Source: Pseudomonas guariconensis
Lineage (GTDB): Bacteria; Pseudomonadota; Gammaproteobacteria; Pseudomonadales; Pseudomonadaceae
Assembly: GCF_015680235.1 (NCBI RefSeq)
Contig: NZ_JADLJL010000018.1
Span: forward strand, 1 to 64,000
Direction of reading: 5' to 3'
DNA: 64,000 bases
Position numbers and translations under genes: made by a program. A model generated the notes under the pieces. It was not told the DNA's origin. It saw only the letters and a list, made by a program, of their open reading frames with translations, and ran no database searches. Numbering within the stretch: the stretch's first letter is position 1; each line of letters opens with the position of its first letter. Of the stretch, positions 9,353-20,352 are shown piece by piece.

Positions 9353-10561
9353 ATGGAAAACACGCACAGCGCTATGGACTCCCTCGTTCATGGCTCCAAT
9401 ACCCTGTTCATCCTCATGGGTGCCATCCTGGTGCTGGCCATGCATGCAGGCTTCGCCTTCCTCGAGGTGGGCACGGTGCGTCACAAGAACCAGGTCAATG
9501 CCTTGTCGAAGATTCTCAGCGACTTCGCCATTTCGGCCCTGGTGTATTTCTTCGTCGGCTACTGGGTGGCCTATGGTGTGAGTTTCCTCCAGCCGGCTGC
9601 CGAGCTCGCCACCGACCATGGCTATGCATTGGTCAAGTGCTTCTTCCTGCTGACCTTCGCCGCGGCGATCCCGGCGATCATTTCTGGCGGCATCGCCGAA
9701 CGCGCCCGTTTCGCGCCGCAGCTGTGCGCCACAGCCCTGATCGTGGCATTGGTCTACCCCTTCTTCGAAGGCGTGGTGTGGAATGGCAACTTCGGCCTGC
9801 AAGCGTGGCTGCAGGCGCGTTTTGGCGCCCCGTTCCATGACTTCGCAGGGTCGGTGGTGGTGCATGCCATGGGCGGCTGGCTGGCGTTGGCGGCGGTATT
9901 GCTGCTGGGCGCGCGCCGTGGACGCTACCGCGACGGGCGGCTGGTGGCGTTCGCGCCGTCGAGCATTCCGTTCCTGGCGCTGGGTTCGTGGATCCTGATC
10001 ATCGGCTGGTTCGGCTTCAACGTCATGAGCGCCCAGACCTTGCAGGGCATCAGTGGCCTGGTGGCGATCAATTCGCTGATGGCCATGGTCGGCGGAACGC
10101 TGGCCGCCCTGGTGGCCGGGCGCAACGACCCAGGTTTCCTGCATAACGGCCCGCTGGCAGGGTTGGTAGCCATTTGTGCAGGCTCCGACCTGATGCATCC
10201 CATCGGTGCCTTGGTGACCGGCCTGATAGCCGGGGCCTTGTTCGTCTGGTGCTTCACCGCCGCGCAGAACCGCTGGAAGATCGATGATGTGCTGGGTGTC
10301 TGGCCGCTACATGGGCTTTGTGGTGTCTGGGGCGGCATTGCCTGCGGTGTCTTCGGGCAATCGGTACTGGGCGGAATGGGAGGTGTCAGCCTCGTCAGCC
10401 AAGTGCTTGGCAGCCTGGCAGGCGTACTCGTGGCGTTGGTGGGCGGCTTCGCCGTGTACGGATCGATCAAGGCAGTGCATGGGCTGCGCTTGAGCCATGA
10501 GCAGGAATTCCAGGGCGCTGACCTGTCGCTGCATCGTATCGGGGCCACTAGCCAGGATTGA
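9353..10561 (+). CDS. amt: Ammonium transporter (Amt/AmtB family)
   Basis: This 402-aa polytopic inner-membrane channel protein moves ammonium/ammonia. About eleven hydrophobic segments are seen. Both pore histidines of the family appear, in VVVHAMGGW and in VWPLHGLCGVWGG, as does the GGIAERARF loop. The start at 9353 (MENTHSAMDS) places the first helix normally, and the frame opens eight codons earlier without a better site. It stands alone with no glnK partner next to it, unlike the classical glnK-amtB pair, so a second amt copy elsewhere is likely. Upstream sigma-54 and NtrC-like elements suggest nitrogen control. Confidence 0.92.
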   Translation: MENTHSAMDSLVHGSNTLFILMGAILVLAMHAGFAFLEVGTVRHKNQVNALSKILSDFAISALVYFFVGYWVAYGVSFLQPAAELATDHGYALVKCFFLLTFAAAIPAIISGGIAERARFAPQLCATALIVALVYPFFEGVVWNGNFGLQAWLQARFGAPFHDFAGSVVVHAMGGWLALAAVLLLGARRGRYRDGRLVAFAPSSIPFLALGSWILIIGWFGFNVMSAQTLQGISGLVAINSLMAMVGGTLAALVAGRNDPGFLHNGPLAGLVAICAGSDLMHPIGALVTGLIAGALFVWCFTAAQNRWKIDDVLGVWPLHGLCGVWGGIACGVFGQSVLGGMGGVSLVSQVLGSLAGVLVALVGGFAVYGSIKAVHGLRLSHEQEFQGADLSLHRIGATSQD

Positions 10562-10633
10562 TGCTCGTCAGGTGCGCAGGGCAGGGGATGGACCTAGAAT
10601 AGGTATCCCCCTCCATAGACCCGAGGCTTGGTC

Positions 10634-10870
10634 ATGCTGCCTGAATGCCAATTGTTCGGCACCCTTGGGTGCCACTTGTGCGAAGTCGCCGAGGGCGTGC
10701 TGATGCCTTTTGTCGAACATGGCCTGCTGGTCGAACTGGTCGACATTGCCGACAGCGAGGCCTTGTTCGAGCGCTATGGGTTGAGCATCCCGGTGTTGCG
10801 ACGTTGCGACACGGGGGCTGAACTGGGTTGGCCGTTCGATGCCGAGCAGGTCGTGGCGTTCTTGGGGTAA
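10634..10870 (+). CDS. Glutaredoxin-like family protein (DUF836)
   Basis: This is a 78-aa thioredoxin-fold protein with an N-terminal redox motif (FGTLGCHLCEVAE, a CxxC) and the cis-Pro region GLSIPVLRR. This is the pattern of the DUF836 glutaredoxin-like family. GAGG seven bases before the ATG at 10634 selects that start over a TTG six bases upstream. It is small, cytoplasmic and probably monocistronic. A redox role is inferred from the fold. Confidence 0.85.
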   Translation: MLPECQLFGTLGCHLCEVAEGVLMPFVEHGLLVELVDIADSEALFERYGLSIPVLRRCDTGAELGWPFDAEQVVAFLG

Positions 10871-10959
10871 GAAATGCTCGGGTAGGAGTCATCTCCCTCC
10901 TGCATCCAACAGGGCATGGATCGAAAATTCGGGGCCGATCCGAACCCTGGAGTAACGTG

Positions 10960-11391
10960 ATGTTCATTACCCCCCATTTCACTCTCGCAGAAATGACCGT
11001 TTCGCAAATCGCCGCGCGCGAAGGGCTGGACAACAAACCGGGCCCGCAGGCCTTGGCCAATCTTGACCTGTTGTGCCAGGCCTTGGAGGGCGTGCGTGCG
11101 CTGTGTCGAGCCCCTGTTCTCATCAGCAGTGGGTTTCGCAGCCAGGCCGTCAACCAGCGGGTGGGCGGCGCTCGCAACAGTGCCCATCTTTCCGGGCTGG
11201 CCGCCGATTTCACTGTGGTGGAAATAGAGCCTCGGGAGGTGGTTCAGCGCATCCTCGCCAGCGACCTGGTGTTCGACCAATTGATCCTGGAATATGACAG
11301 TTGGGTCCATCTTGCCGTGGCGGTACAGGCGCCGCGACGGGAGGTGCTGACCGCTCGACGAGGCACGGGTTACCTTCCGGGGCTGCATTGA
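10960..11391 (+). CDS. M15-type D,D-carboxypeptidase-like peptidase, phage-endolysin-like
   Basis: This is a 143-aa single-domain protein resembling the peptidase M15_3 family. Its features are ISSGFRSQAVNQRVGG, the zinc-ligand segment SAHLSGLAADF (family pattern SxHxxGxAxD) and a C-terminal WVHLAV (the WxH ligand). GGAG seven bases upstream fixes the ATG at 10960. It has no signal peptide, as in phage endolysins of this type, yet no phage genes surround it. It may be a domesticated cell-wall hydrolase or act on muropeptides in the cytoplasm. The catalytic activity is inferred from motifs. Confidence 0.78.
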   Translation: MFITPHFTLAEMTVSQIAAREGLDNKPGPQALANLDLLCQALEGVRALCRAPVLISSGFRSQAVNQRVGGARNSAHLSGLAADFTVVEIEPREVVQRILASDLVFDQLILEYDSWVHLAVAVQAPRREVLTARRGTGYLPGLH

Positions 11392-11396
11392 GGCGA

Positions 11397-11426
11397 TTGA
11401 CGCAGGCGTGGCGGCATCCGTATGCT
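11397..11426 (+). promoter_or_regulatory. Putative sigma-70 promoter overlapped by a LexA box
   Basis: TTGACG (11397-11402) and TATGCT (11421-11426) are separated by 18 bp. The LexA box begins at 11425, so bound repressor would cover the -10 region and start site. Confidence 0.45.
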
Positions 11427-11440
11427 GTATATAAATACAG
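11425..11440. promoter_or_regulatory. LexA (SOS) box
   Basis: CTGTATATAAATACAG fits the gammaproteobacterial LexA operator CTG-N10-CAG with an AT-rich alternating core and is nearly the consensus. It ends 15 bp before the ATG of the 102-aa gene. The lexA gene of this window carries two boxes of the same type. Confidence 0.88.
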
Positions 11441-11455
11441 TATTGGGAATGCCAC

Positions 11456-11764
11456 ATGCTCAATGTCGAGCAATTGAAATACAGCGTCAATCGCATGCCG
11501 CCTTCGCGTGTGAGCGAAGCCGTGCTGGAACTGCGGCTCGAAGGCCTGGTGACCGACGACCGCACCCCGTTCGGCAAGGTCCACTTCAACACCTGTTTCG
11601 CCGAAATCGAGGCGCTGTTCCAGCGCGCCGGCTATCACCGCCCGCTGGATGTGGTGGGGTACCAAGGGCTGGTCTATGCCCTCTTCGATCCGGGCCGCTG
11701 GGAGGCCGTGCAGGTGTTGCGCTGGTTGAAGGAGCACAGCGAGTTGACCGGCCAGGCTGGTTGA
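11456..11764 (+). CDS. Uncharacterised 102-aa protein with an SOS-box promoter
   Basis: I do not recognise this family. The 102-aa product is soluble, mixed alpha/beta in appearance, with no signal or membrane segment. Segments such as SRVSEAVLELRLEGLVTDD and VVGYQGLVYALFDPGRWEAVQVLRWL look like a compact domain. It has a single Cys. A good GGGA seven bases upstream and Pseudomonas codon usage support a real gene. Its operator makes it a likely DNA-damage-inducible gene. It is not a DinI, UmuD or SulA by sequence. It sits alone between the M15 peptidase gene and a pseudouridine synthase gene. Confidence 0.8.
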   Translation: MLNVEQLKYSVNRMPPSRVSEAVLELRLEGLVTDDRTPFGKVHFNTCFAEIEALFQRAGYHRPLDVVGYQGLVYALFDPGRWEAVQVLRWLKEHSELTGQAG

Positions 11765-11814
11765 GCCGGCGGGCATGACGGATAATGCCCGCCTTTGAAT
11801 GCCCGAGCCTTGCC

Positions 11815-12699
11815 ATGACCGCAACTTTCGACCCCGCCCGCCAGCAAGCCAGTACCGTATGCCTGCCCCCTGGCCGTTGGGCGACCGTGCTCGATTGTTT
11901 GAGCGATCATTTCAAGGGCATCGGTCGCGAGCAGTGGCTCGACCGTTTCGCCCGTGGGCGGGTACTGGACGCCGAAGGGCGGGCGATCCCTGCTGACCTG
12001 CCCTATCGCCAGGGCATGCGCCTGCATTATTTTCGCGAAGTGCCCAACGAAAGGCCGATACCCGTACAAGAGGCCATCCTGCACGTCGATGAGCATCTGG
12101 TGGTGGCCGACAAACCGCATTTTCTTCCCGTCACCCCCACGGGTGAATATGTCGAGCAGACCTTGCTGCGCCGCCTGATCCGTCGTCTGGACAACCCCCA
12201 CCTCGTGCCGTTGCATCGAATCGACCGCCACACCGCGGGGCTGGTGCTGTTCTCGGCGAACCCGCAGAGCCGAGGTGCTTACCAGCGGCTTTTTCCCGAG
12301 CGACGTATCGACAAACACTACCAGGCCATCGCTGCGGCGCTGCCGGAGCGGGCGTTCCCGTTGGTGCATCGCAGCCGCCTGGTACATGGCGAGCCCTTCT
12401 TTCGCATGCACGAAGTGGAAGGGGAGGCAAACAGCGAAACGTGGGCCGAGGTGTTGGAGAAGAACGGCGAGCTGTGGCGCTACGGGCTGTCGCCGGTGAC
12501 CGGCAAGACGCACCAGTTGCGGGTCCACATGGCGTCCCTGGGCGCCGGGATCTGCAACGATCCGTTCTATCCGCAGCTGACGAACGAAGAGGACGACTAC
12601 CGGCGTCCCTTGAAGCTGTTGGCGCAGAGCTTGCGGTTCGAAGACCCGTTCACGGGGCAGGTGCGTTATTTCGAGAGCCGGCTGGCACTTGACTGGTGA
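11815..12699 (+). CDS. RluA-family pseudouridine synthase
   Basis: This 294-aa RNA-modifying enzyme carries the catalytic motif of the RluA family as HRIDRHTAGLVLFS (Asp is the nucleophile). It also has the GKTHQLRVHMASLGAGI box near the C-terminus and PVTPTGEYVEQTLL upstream. The N-terminal 80 residues lack an obvious S4 domain. The ATG at 11815 gives a usual length; the frame opens 30 nt earlier. RluA-type enzymes act on 23S rRNA or tRNA, and which uridine is modified here cannot be told. Confidence 0.88.
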   Translation: MTATFDPARQQASTVCLPPGRWATVLDCLSDHFKGIGREQWLDRFARGRVLDAEGRAIPADLPYRQGMRLHYFREVPNERPIPVQEAILHVDEHLVVADKPHFLPVTPTGEYVEQTLLRRLIRRLDNPHLVPLHRIDRHTAGLVLFSANPQSRGAYQRLFPERRIDKHYQAIAAALPERAFPLVHRSRLVHGEPFFRMHEVEGEANSETWAEVLEKNGELWRYGLSPVTGKTHQLRVHMASLGAGICNDPFYPQLTNEEDDYRRPLKLLAQSLRFEDPFTGQVRYFESRLALDW

Positions 12700-12744
12700 T
12701 CGACGGCTTGGGGTGGGTGGGCCGTATGGCTTGACTTTTCAGGT

Positions 12745-12935
12745 CCTGTGGGGCTTGCCCCGCGGTTAGGCCGGGGCCGATAACACCGTCGCCTGGCAAG
12801 GGCTTCGCCCTTGATCGCGGGGCGAGCCCGCTCCCACAGGGGGCGCTGGGTGACCTTCAGGTAAGACGGTGTCTCTGAGCAGCGCAGGGCAGGTGGGAGC
12901 CGGCTTGCCGGCGATGGGCTGCGAAGCAGCCCCGC
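12745..12935. repeat. Cluster of REP/BIME palindromic repeats
   Basis: Two repeat units occupy the gap between converging genes. Bases 12745-12840 pair CTGTGGGGCTTGCCCCGCGG with its distant partner GGGCGAGCCCGCTCCCACAG, around an inner hairpin GGCAAGGGCTTCGCCCTTG. Bases 12890-12934 hold GTGGGAGCCGGCTTGCCGGC plus GGGCTGCGAAGCAGCCC. Such elements are common 3' to Pseudomonas genes and may end or stabilise transcripts. Confidence 0.8.
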
Positions 12936-12948
12936 TTCAGGACAGGCC

Positions 12949-14514
12949 TCAGCGGTTGAACCGCTCCACCAGCGAATACTGGCTGCCGGCCGTGCTGGTC
13001 AGTTCCTCGCTCAACAATGCCGAACGCTGCGCCTGTTCGGCCGTCTGGTCGGCCAGGTCGGCGATGGTGCTGATGTTGCGGCTGATCTCGTCGGCCACGG
13101 CAGTCTGCTCTTCGGTCGCGGCGGCGATCTGGGTGGCCATGTCGGTGATGTTGGCCACCGCTTCGCTGATCCCCGCCAATGCCTGGTCGGCTTCCATGAC
13201 CCGTTCCACACCTTCCTGGGCCTGGCGATGGCCATTCTCCATGGTCTGCACTGCATTGCTGGCAGTCTGTTGCAGCTTGGCGATCAGGCCGTGGATCTGC
13301 CCGGTGGACTCGGCGGTACGCTGGGCAAGCTGACGAACCTCGTCGGCCACTACCGCGAAGCCACGGCCCATTTCGCCCGCCCGGGCGGCTTCGATGGCTG
13401 CGTTCAGGGCCAACAGGTTGGTCTGGTCGGCGATGCCTTTGATCACATCCACCACGCCACCGATCTCGTCGCTGTCCTTGGCCAGTTGGGTCACGGTCTG
13501 CCCGGTTTCGCCAACGGCAACCGACAGGCGCTCGATGGCTTCACGGGTTTCCCCGGCGATCTGACGGCCCTGGCTGGTCAGGCGGTTGGCTTGCTGGGTG
13601 GCGTCGGCGGTGCGTTGTACGTGGTTGGCCACCTCTTGGGTGGTGGCGGCCATCTGGTTGACCGCAGCGGCCACCTGCTCGGTTTCCACGCGTTGGCGCT
13701 CGAGCCCGGTGGAGCTCTGGTGCGCCAGGGCATCGGACTGGCGAGCCTGGTCGCTGAGCTGTTCGGCGCTGTCCTGCAGGCGCGTCAGGCAGGTCTTCAT
13801 GCGCGCATCCTGGCTGAGCATGGCCATTTCCAGGCGTGCCTGGACGCCGCGGCTGTCGGTGTACATCTGCGCGATCAACGGGTCGGAGGTGGTCTGCTCG
13901 GCCAAGCGCAGCAGGCGCTTGAGGCCGCGCTGCTGCCAGCCTAGGCCAAGCAGGCCCAGCGGCACGGACAGGCCTGCGGCCAGGGCGAAGCCCCAGGAAT
14001 GGCCAAGCCAGTTGCCGATGGAAAAGCCGATCTGGCTGATCAGGATGAACGGCAACCAATCCTGCAGCACCGGCAGCCATTTGTCGCGGCGCGGGATCGC
14101 TGGCTTGCCTTGGTTGATGCGCTGGTACAGCGCCTCGGCCCGGCGGATTTGCTCGGCCGTGGGCTTGACCCGCACCGACTCGTAGCCGACCACCTGGTTC
14201 TTTTCGAACACCGGCGTGACATAGGCATTGACCCAATAATGGTCGCCGGACTTGCAGCGGTTCTTGACGATGCCCATCCAGGGCAGGCCCTGCTTGAGGG
14301 TCTGCCACATGTGAGCGAACACAGCCGATGGCACATCGGGATGGCGCACCAGGTTATGGGGCGCGCCCGTGAGCTCCTCTCGGGAAAAGCCACTGATGTC
14401 GATGAAGGCATCGTTGCAGTAGGTGATCACGCCCTTGGCGTTGGTGGTGGAAATCAACCGCTGCTCGGCAGGAAATGTCCGTTCTCTCTGGGTAATGGGC
14501 TGGTTGTTACGCAT
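12949..14514 (-). CDS. aer: Aer-type PAS-containing methyl-accepting chemotaxis protein
   Basis: This 521-aa energy-taxis receptor has an N-terminal PAS fold (about 20-125, with [19 protein letters not shown] and the [18 protein letters not shown] strand). A hydrophobic pair of segments anchors it (about 155-200, [20 protein letters not shown]...[12 protein letters not shown]), followed by a HAMP-like linker. The MA signalling domain has its hairpin tip in [20 protein letters not shown] and [20 protein letters not shown]. The ATG ending at 14514 is preferred over a TTG nine bases earlier. There is no periplasmic domain; FAD-based redox sensing is known for the family. From memory it corresponds to the Aer paralogue adjacent to acnA in P. 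putida. A FliA promoter lies 30 bp upstream. Confidence 0.9.
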   Translation of the reverse strand: MRNNQPITQRERTFPAEQRLISTTNAKGVITYCNDAFIDISGFSREELTGAPHNLVRHPDVPSAVFAHMWQTLKQGLPWMGIVKNRCKSGDHYWVNAYVTPVFEKNQVVGYESVRVKPTAEQIRRAEALYQRINQGKPAIPRRDKWLPVLQDWLPFILISQIGFSIGNWLGHSWGFALAAGLSVPLGLLGLGWQQRGLKRLLRLAEQTTSDPLIAQMYTDSRGVQARLEMAMLSQDARMKTCLTRLQDSAEQLSDQARQSDALAHQSSTGLERQRVETEQVAAAVNQMAATTQEVANHVQRTADATQQANRLTSQGRQIAGETREAIERLSVAVGETGQTVTQLAKDSDEIGGVVDVIKGIADQTNLLALNAAIEAARAGEMGRGFAVVADEVRQLAQRTAESTGQIHGLIAKLQQTASNAVQTMENGHRQAQEGVERVMEADQALAGISEAVANITDMATQIAAATEEQTAVADEISRNISTIADLADQTAEQAQRSALLSEELTSTAGSQYSLVERFNR

Positions 14515-14543
14515 GGGGCTCAATCCGCAAGGCTTTGGATTGG

Positions 14544-14569
14544 TATCGGCATGCCCGGACTTTTATTGA
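14544..14569 (-). promoter_or_regulatory. FliA (sigma-28) promoter for aer
   Basis: Read on the minus strand, TCAAT and GCCGATA are separated by exactly 14 bp. This matches the Pseudomonas flagellar sigma-28 consensus and the same spacing as the cheV promoter in this window. The -10 element ends 29 bp from the aer start codon. Confidence 0.75.
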
Positions 14570-14577
14570 GTGTTTAT

Positions 14578-15363
14578 TTAATGGATTGCGTAGGGCGATA
14601 GCATTGGATAGGTGAAGCCCGCGAAATGCGCCAGGTTCAGGCCGAAGTGACACAGCACCGCGGCGACCAGCCCGCCATGGCGATAGGCAAGGCCATAGCC
14701 GATGCCGGCTAGGCTGGCCAGGCAGAACCACTGCCAGCCGCCGCCCAGGTGCGCCAGGCCGAACAACAGCGCGCTGGCAAGCAGGGCCAGGTTGGCATGG
14801 CCGAACAGTCGTTGCAGGCCGCCCTGGAGGTATCCCCGAAACAGTAGTTCTTCCGTCAGGCTTACCAGTAGCAGGTTGTTCAGCAGCCAGATCCAGGCCT
14901 GGTCCGGCCATTTCGGTGCCCAGGCCACCAGCCCTGCAGCCCAGGCACCGCCCAGGCAGACGAGCACGATGGCGGGAAAAGTCATTGCCAAGCTCGGGGC
15001 CCAGGTTCGACCGCGCCAGGCCAGGACCCAGGGGCAGGCCAGCAGCAGCCAGAAGCCGATCAGGGGTTTGTCCAGGTTCAGGTACATGGAAAAGGGCAGG
15101 GCGCCGGTGCTGAAGACCGCTTTGTCGATTACCTTGGCGCCGTGGAAACCGGGTAGCCCGTGCAGGGCGAGGGCGATGGCCAGGACGATGAAGGAGGCAT
15201 GGCCAAGAACCTGCTGCCAACGTACCGGGCGACGGGCCAGCAGGTAGGCACCGAGCAGGGCGATGAAGGTGGGCAGGCTGGCCAGGCCAAGGCTGCCGTA
15301 GGCCAAGGCCAGGAGGTAGCCGAGGCCGAGCAGGAGCAGGGCGCTGTAATGGGGGGGAGACAT
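14578..15363 (-). CDS. CPBP-family intramembrane metalloprotease
   Basis: This is a 261-aa polytopic membrane protein of the CPBP/Abi (type II CAAX protease-like) family. The diagnostic motifs are LTEELLFRGYLQGGL (EExxxR), LLFGLAHLGGG (FxxxH) and CHFGLNLAHF (HxxxN), on about seven hydrophobic segments. The ATG ending at 15363 begins MSPPHYSALLLLGLGYLLAL, directly at the first helix; the reading frame upstream is not membrane-like. Its substrate is unknown. It lies between acnA and aer, all three on the minus strand, separated from acnA by a repeat-rich gap. Confidence 0.85.
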   Translation of the reverse strand: MSPPHYSALLLLGLGYLLALAYGSLGLASLPTFIALLGAYLLARRPVRWQQVLGHASFIVLAIALALHGLPGFHGAKVIDKAVFSTGALPFSMYLNLDKPLIGFWLLLACPWVLAWRGRTWAPSLAMTFPAIVLVCLGGAWAAGLVAWAPKWPDQAWIWLLNNLLLVSLTEELLFRGYLQGGLQRLFGHANLALLASALLFGLAHLGGGWQWFCLASLAGIGYGLAYRHGGLVAAVLCHFGLNLAHFAGFTYPMLSPYAIH

Positions 15364-15854
15364 GGGCGATCCTTGTCGTGGGTGAGACTGGTAGGTACGA
15401 CTCACCGGATGGCGTCCAGGACACGTCATCGGGGCATAAGGTCGCTCCCAGAGTGTGGTTGGCGAAGTACCGGTGGGAGCCAACTGTCTTGAGTTGCTTG
15501 CCCCGGTCCTATCGCTGGCAAGCCAGCTCCCACAGGTACGGCGGTGTCACTGAAAACAGCGCAGGCCTGGTGGGAGCGGGCTTGTCCCGCGATTGGGCCG
15601 GGCCCGATATCACCGTCGCCTGGCAAGGGCTTCGCCCTTGATCGCGGGACAAGTCGGACCGCCGCACCGCCGCTCCCACAGAGGGAGGCTGCGCTAGCCG
15701 CTCGTTCGTTGTGCGACAGCGCAGCCCTGGAGGGATGGGTGATCTCCCACAGGGTGTGGTTGGCGCTGCACCAGTGCGAGCCGACTTGCCCACAACCATA
15801 GAATCTCCCACAAGGACCTAAAGAAAGGGCCGCGAAGCGGCCCTGGTCGTGGGC
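15364..15854. repeat. 491-bp gap filled with REP-type repeats
   Basis: No gene is seen here. At least two palindromic units are present. In 15472-15536, GGTGGGAGCC pairs with GGCTGGCTTGCCAGCGA-like and GCTCCCACAGG ends. In 15569-15680, GGTGGGAGCGGGCTTGTCCC faces GGGACAAGTC and GCTCCCACAG around the hairpin GGCAAGGGCTTCGCCCTTG. A shorter GGGTGTGGTTGGCG motif occurs at about 15453 and 15754. The acnA terminator sits at the right edge. Confidence 0.75.
15818..15843 (-). terminator. Rho-independent terminator after acnA
   Basis: On the minus strand GGGCCGC-TTC-GCGGCCC is followed by TTTCTTTAGG, a strong GC hairpin with a T-rich tail 11 bases past the acnA stop. Confidence 0.85.
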
Positions 15855-18596
<2,742 letters not shown>

Positions 18597-18836
18597 TGCC
18601 AACTCCTTCTGCGCCGGTGCACGGCAACTCCAGGCCGGTGTCACCGCTCTGTGACGGTCCGCACGGCACGGACCTGGCTGAATGCTCAGGGTAGACCGGT
18701 TTGCCGACCCTGACTCAATTCTGGACCGGTGGGACGTGTCGCAGGTTCCGATCTTCCTTTATCATCGCCGCCCTGCCGGCGCCCGCCTTGCGCCGGATCA
18801 AGGCTGGCGATCGATGCCAGCGAAGTGGAGCGAGAG

Positions 18837-19901
18837 ATGAATACCCTGTTCATGCATTGCCGGCCCGGTTTCGAGGGTGAGGTCTGCGCCGAAATCAGCG
18901 AATACGCCGCCCGCCTGGGGGTTGCCGGCTACGCCAAGGGCAAGCCGCAGAGCGCCTGCGCCGAATTCGTCTGTGCCGAGCCAGACGGCGGCGAGCGGCT
19001 GATGCGTGAGCTGCGCTTCGATCGGCTGATCTTCCCGCGCCAATGGGCCCGGGGCCTGTACGTCGACTTGCCGGAGAGCGACCGCATCAGCGTTCTGCTC
19101 GAGCAACTGGCGGGTTACCCAGTGTGCGGCAGCCTGTGGCTCGAGGTGCTCGACAGCAACGAAGGCAAGGAGCTATCGACGTTCTGCCGCAAGTTCGAGG
19201 TGCCGCTGCGCAAAGCGCTGGAAAAGGCCGGGCGCCTGGTGGAGAAGACGGGCGGGCCGCGCCTACTGCTGACGTTCATCAGTGGTCGGCGGGTCTTCGT
19301 CGGCCTGGCCGAGGCTGACAATTCGGCGCTTTGGCCCATGGGCATCCCGCGCTTGAAGTTTCCACGCGAGGCGCCGAGCCGCTCGACCCTCAAGCTGGAA
19401 GAGGCTTGGCACCAGTTCATCCCGCGCGACCAGTGGGACCAACGCCTGAACGATGACATGACCGGCGTCGACCTGGGGGCTTCGCCTGGTGGCTGGACCT
19501 ACCAGTTGGTCAAGCGCGGGATGCTGGTGACCGCCATCGACAACGGCCCCATGGCCGAAAGCCTGATGGACACCGGCCTGGTCCAGCACTTGATGGCCGA
19601 TGGCTTCACCTGGCAACCGCGGCAGACGGTGGACTGGATGGTCTGCGATATCGTCGAGAAGCCTGCGCGCACTGCGGCGCTGATCGAGACCTGGCTGGGC
19701 GAGGGTCTGTGCCGTGAGGCCGTGGTCAACCTCAAGTTGCCGATGAAGCAGCGCTATGCCGAGGTGCGTCGGCTGCTCGACCGGATCGAGGCGAGCTTCA
19801 AGGCCCGCAAGATCAAGGTGACGATCGCCTGCAAGCAGCTGTACCACGATCGTGAGGAAGTCACCTGCCACTTGCGACGCCTGGACCTCAAGCCGCGTTG
19901 A
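18837..19901 (+). CDS. rlmM: 23S rRNA C2498 ribose 2'-O-methyltransferase
   Basis: This is a 354-aa SAM-dependent methyltransferase. The N-terminal part (MNTLFMHCRPGFEGEVCAEI) is the THUMP-like region. The C-terminal RrmJ fold shows the SAM loop DLGASPGGWTYQLVKRG (about residues 208-225), and VVNLKLPMKQRYAEVRR supplies the catalytic Lys. Length and motifs are those of RlmM (YgdE). The ATG at 18837 has GGAGCGAGAG before it; the frame opens 108 nt earlier with no family similarity. It is monocistronic, divergent from acnA. Confidence 0.93.
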   Translation: MNTLFMHCRPGFEGEVCAEISEYAARLGVAGYAKGKPQSACAEFVCAEPDGGERLMRELRFDRLIFPRQWARGLYVDLPESDRISVLLEQLAGYPVCGSLWLEVLDSNEGKELSTFCRKFEVPLRKALEKAGRLVEKTGGPRLLLTFISGRRVFVGLAEADNSALWPMGIPRLKFPREAPSRSTLKLEEAWHQFIPRDQWDQRLNDDMTGVDLGASPGGWTYQLVKRGMLVTAIDNGPMAESLMDTGLVQHLMADGFTWQPRQTVDWMVCDIVEKPARTAALIETWLGEGLCREAVVNLKLPMKQRYAEVRRLLDRIEASFKARKIKVTIACKQLYHDREEVTCHLRRLDLKPR

Positions 19902-19911
19902 ACGCTGTCAT

Positions 19912-19972
19912 CGCGGCCGCCTGGCAAGCGCTTGGCACTCGATAGCGGGCCAGGCCCGCTCCAGGGCAGGAG
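19912..19972. repeat. Degenerate REP-like element
   Basis: Bases GGCAAGCGCTTGGCACTCG and GCGGGCCAGGCCCGCTCCAGG resemble the GGCAAGGGCTTCGCCCTTG/GCGGGGCGAGCCCGCTCC repeats seen elsewhere in the window, but with several changes. It lies just after the rlmM stop. Confidence 0.5.
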
Positions 19973-20050
19973 CCAGCCTGTGGGGTAGCCGATCCCCCCT
20001 TGGAGCCTGGCGCCCGATGCGCGACAATGGCCCATCATTTGGAGTCCCCC

Positions 20051-20293
20051 ATGACCGATTTCACCCCTGACGCCGTCCTTGATGCCACCGGCCTGAATTG
20101 CCCGGAGCCGGTGATGATGCTGCACCAGCATGTACGTGACCTGGCCGCCGGAGGCCTGCTCAAGGTCATCGCCACCGACCCCTCGACCCGTCGCGACATC
20201 CCCAAGTTCTGCAACTTCCTCGGCCATGAACTGCTGGAGCAGCAGGAGCAGGGCGGCACCTACCTGTACTGGATCCGCAAGAAGGCCGACTGA
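20051..20293 (+). CDS. tusA: TusA sulfur carrier protein
   Basis: This 80-aa cytoplasmic sulfur carrier passes persulfide sulfur to tRNA thiolation (s2U34) and related pathways. The active Cys is C17 in [14 protein letters not shown], the TusA signature CPxP. The C-terminal half, [20 protein letters not shown], is also diagnostic. GGAG upstream supports the ATG at 20051. It lies between rlmM and pdxB on the same strand. Confidence 0.94.
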   Translation: MTDFTPDAVLDATGLNCPEPVMMLHQHVRDLAAGGLLKVIATDPSTRRDIPKFCNFLGHELLEQQEQGGTYLYWIRKKAD

Positions 20294-20352
20294 GCCCGCT
20301 GGATCGCGCCCCGCAGAGGGCCTACACTGCGCTCCCCTGACAGGAGAGCGCC

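Noticed and set aside
10960..11391. Prophage remnant inferred from the endolysin-like M15 peptidase
   Set aside because: No holin-lysis neighbours, integrase, tail or terminase genes are near it. The flanking genes are ordinary chromosomal ones.
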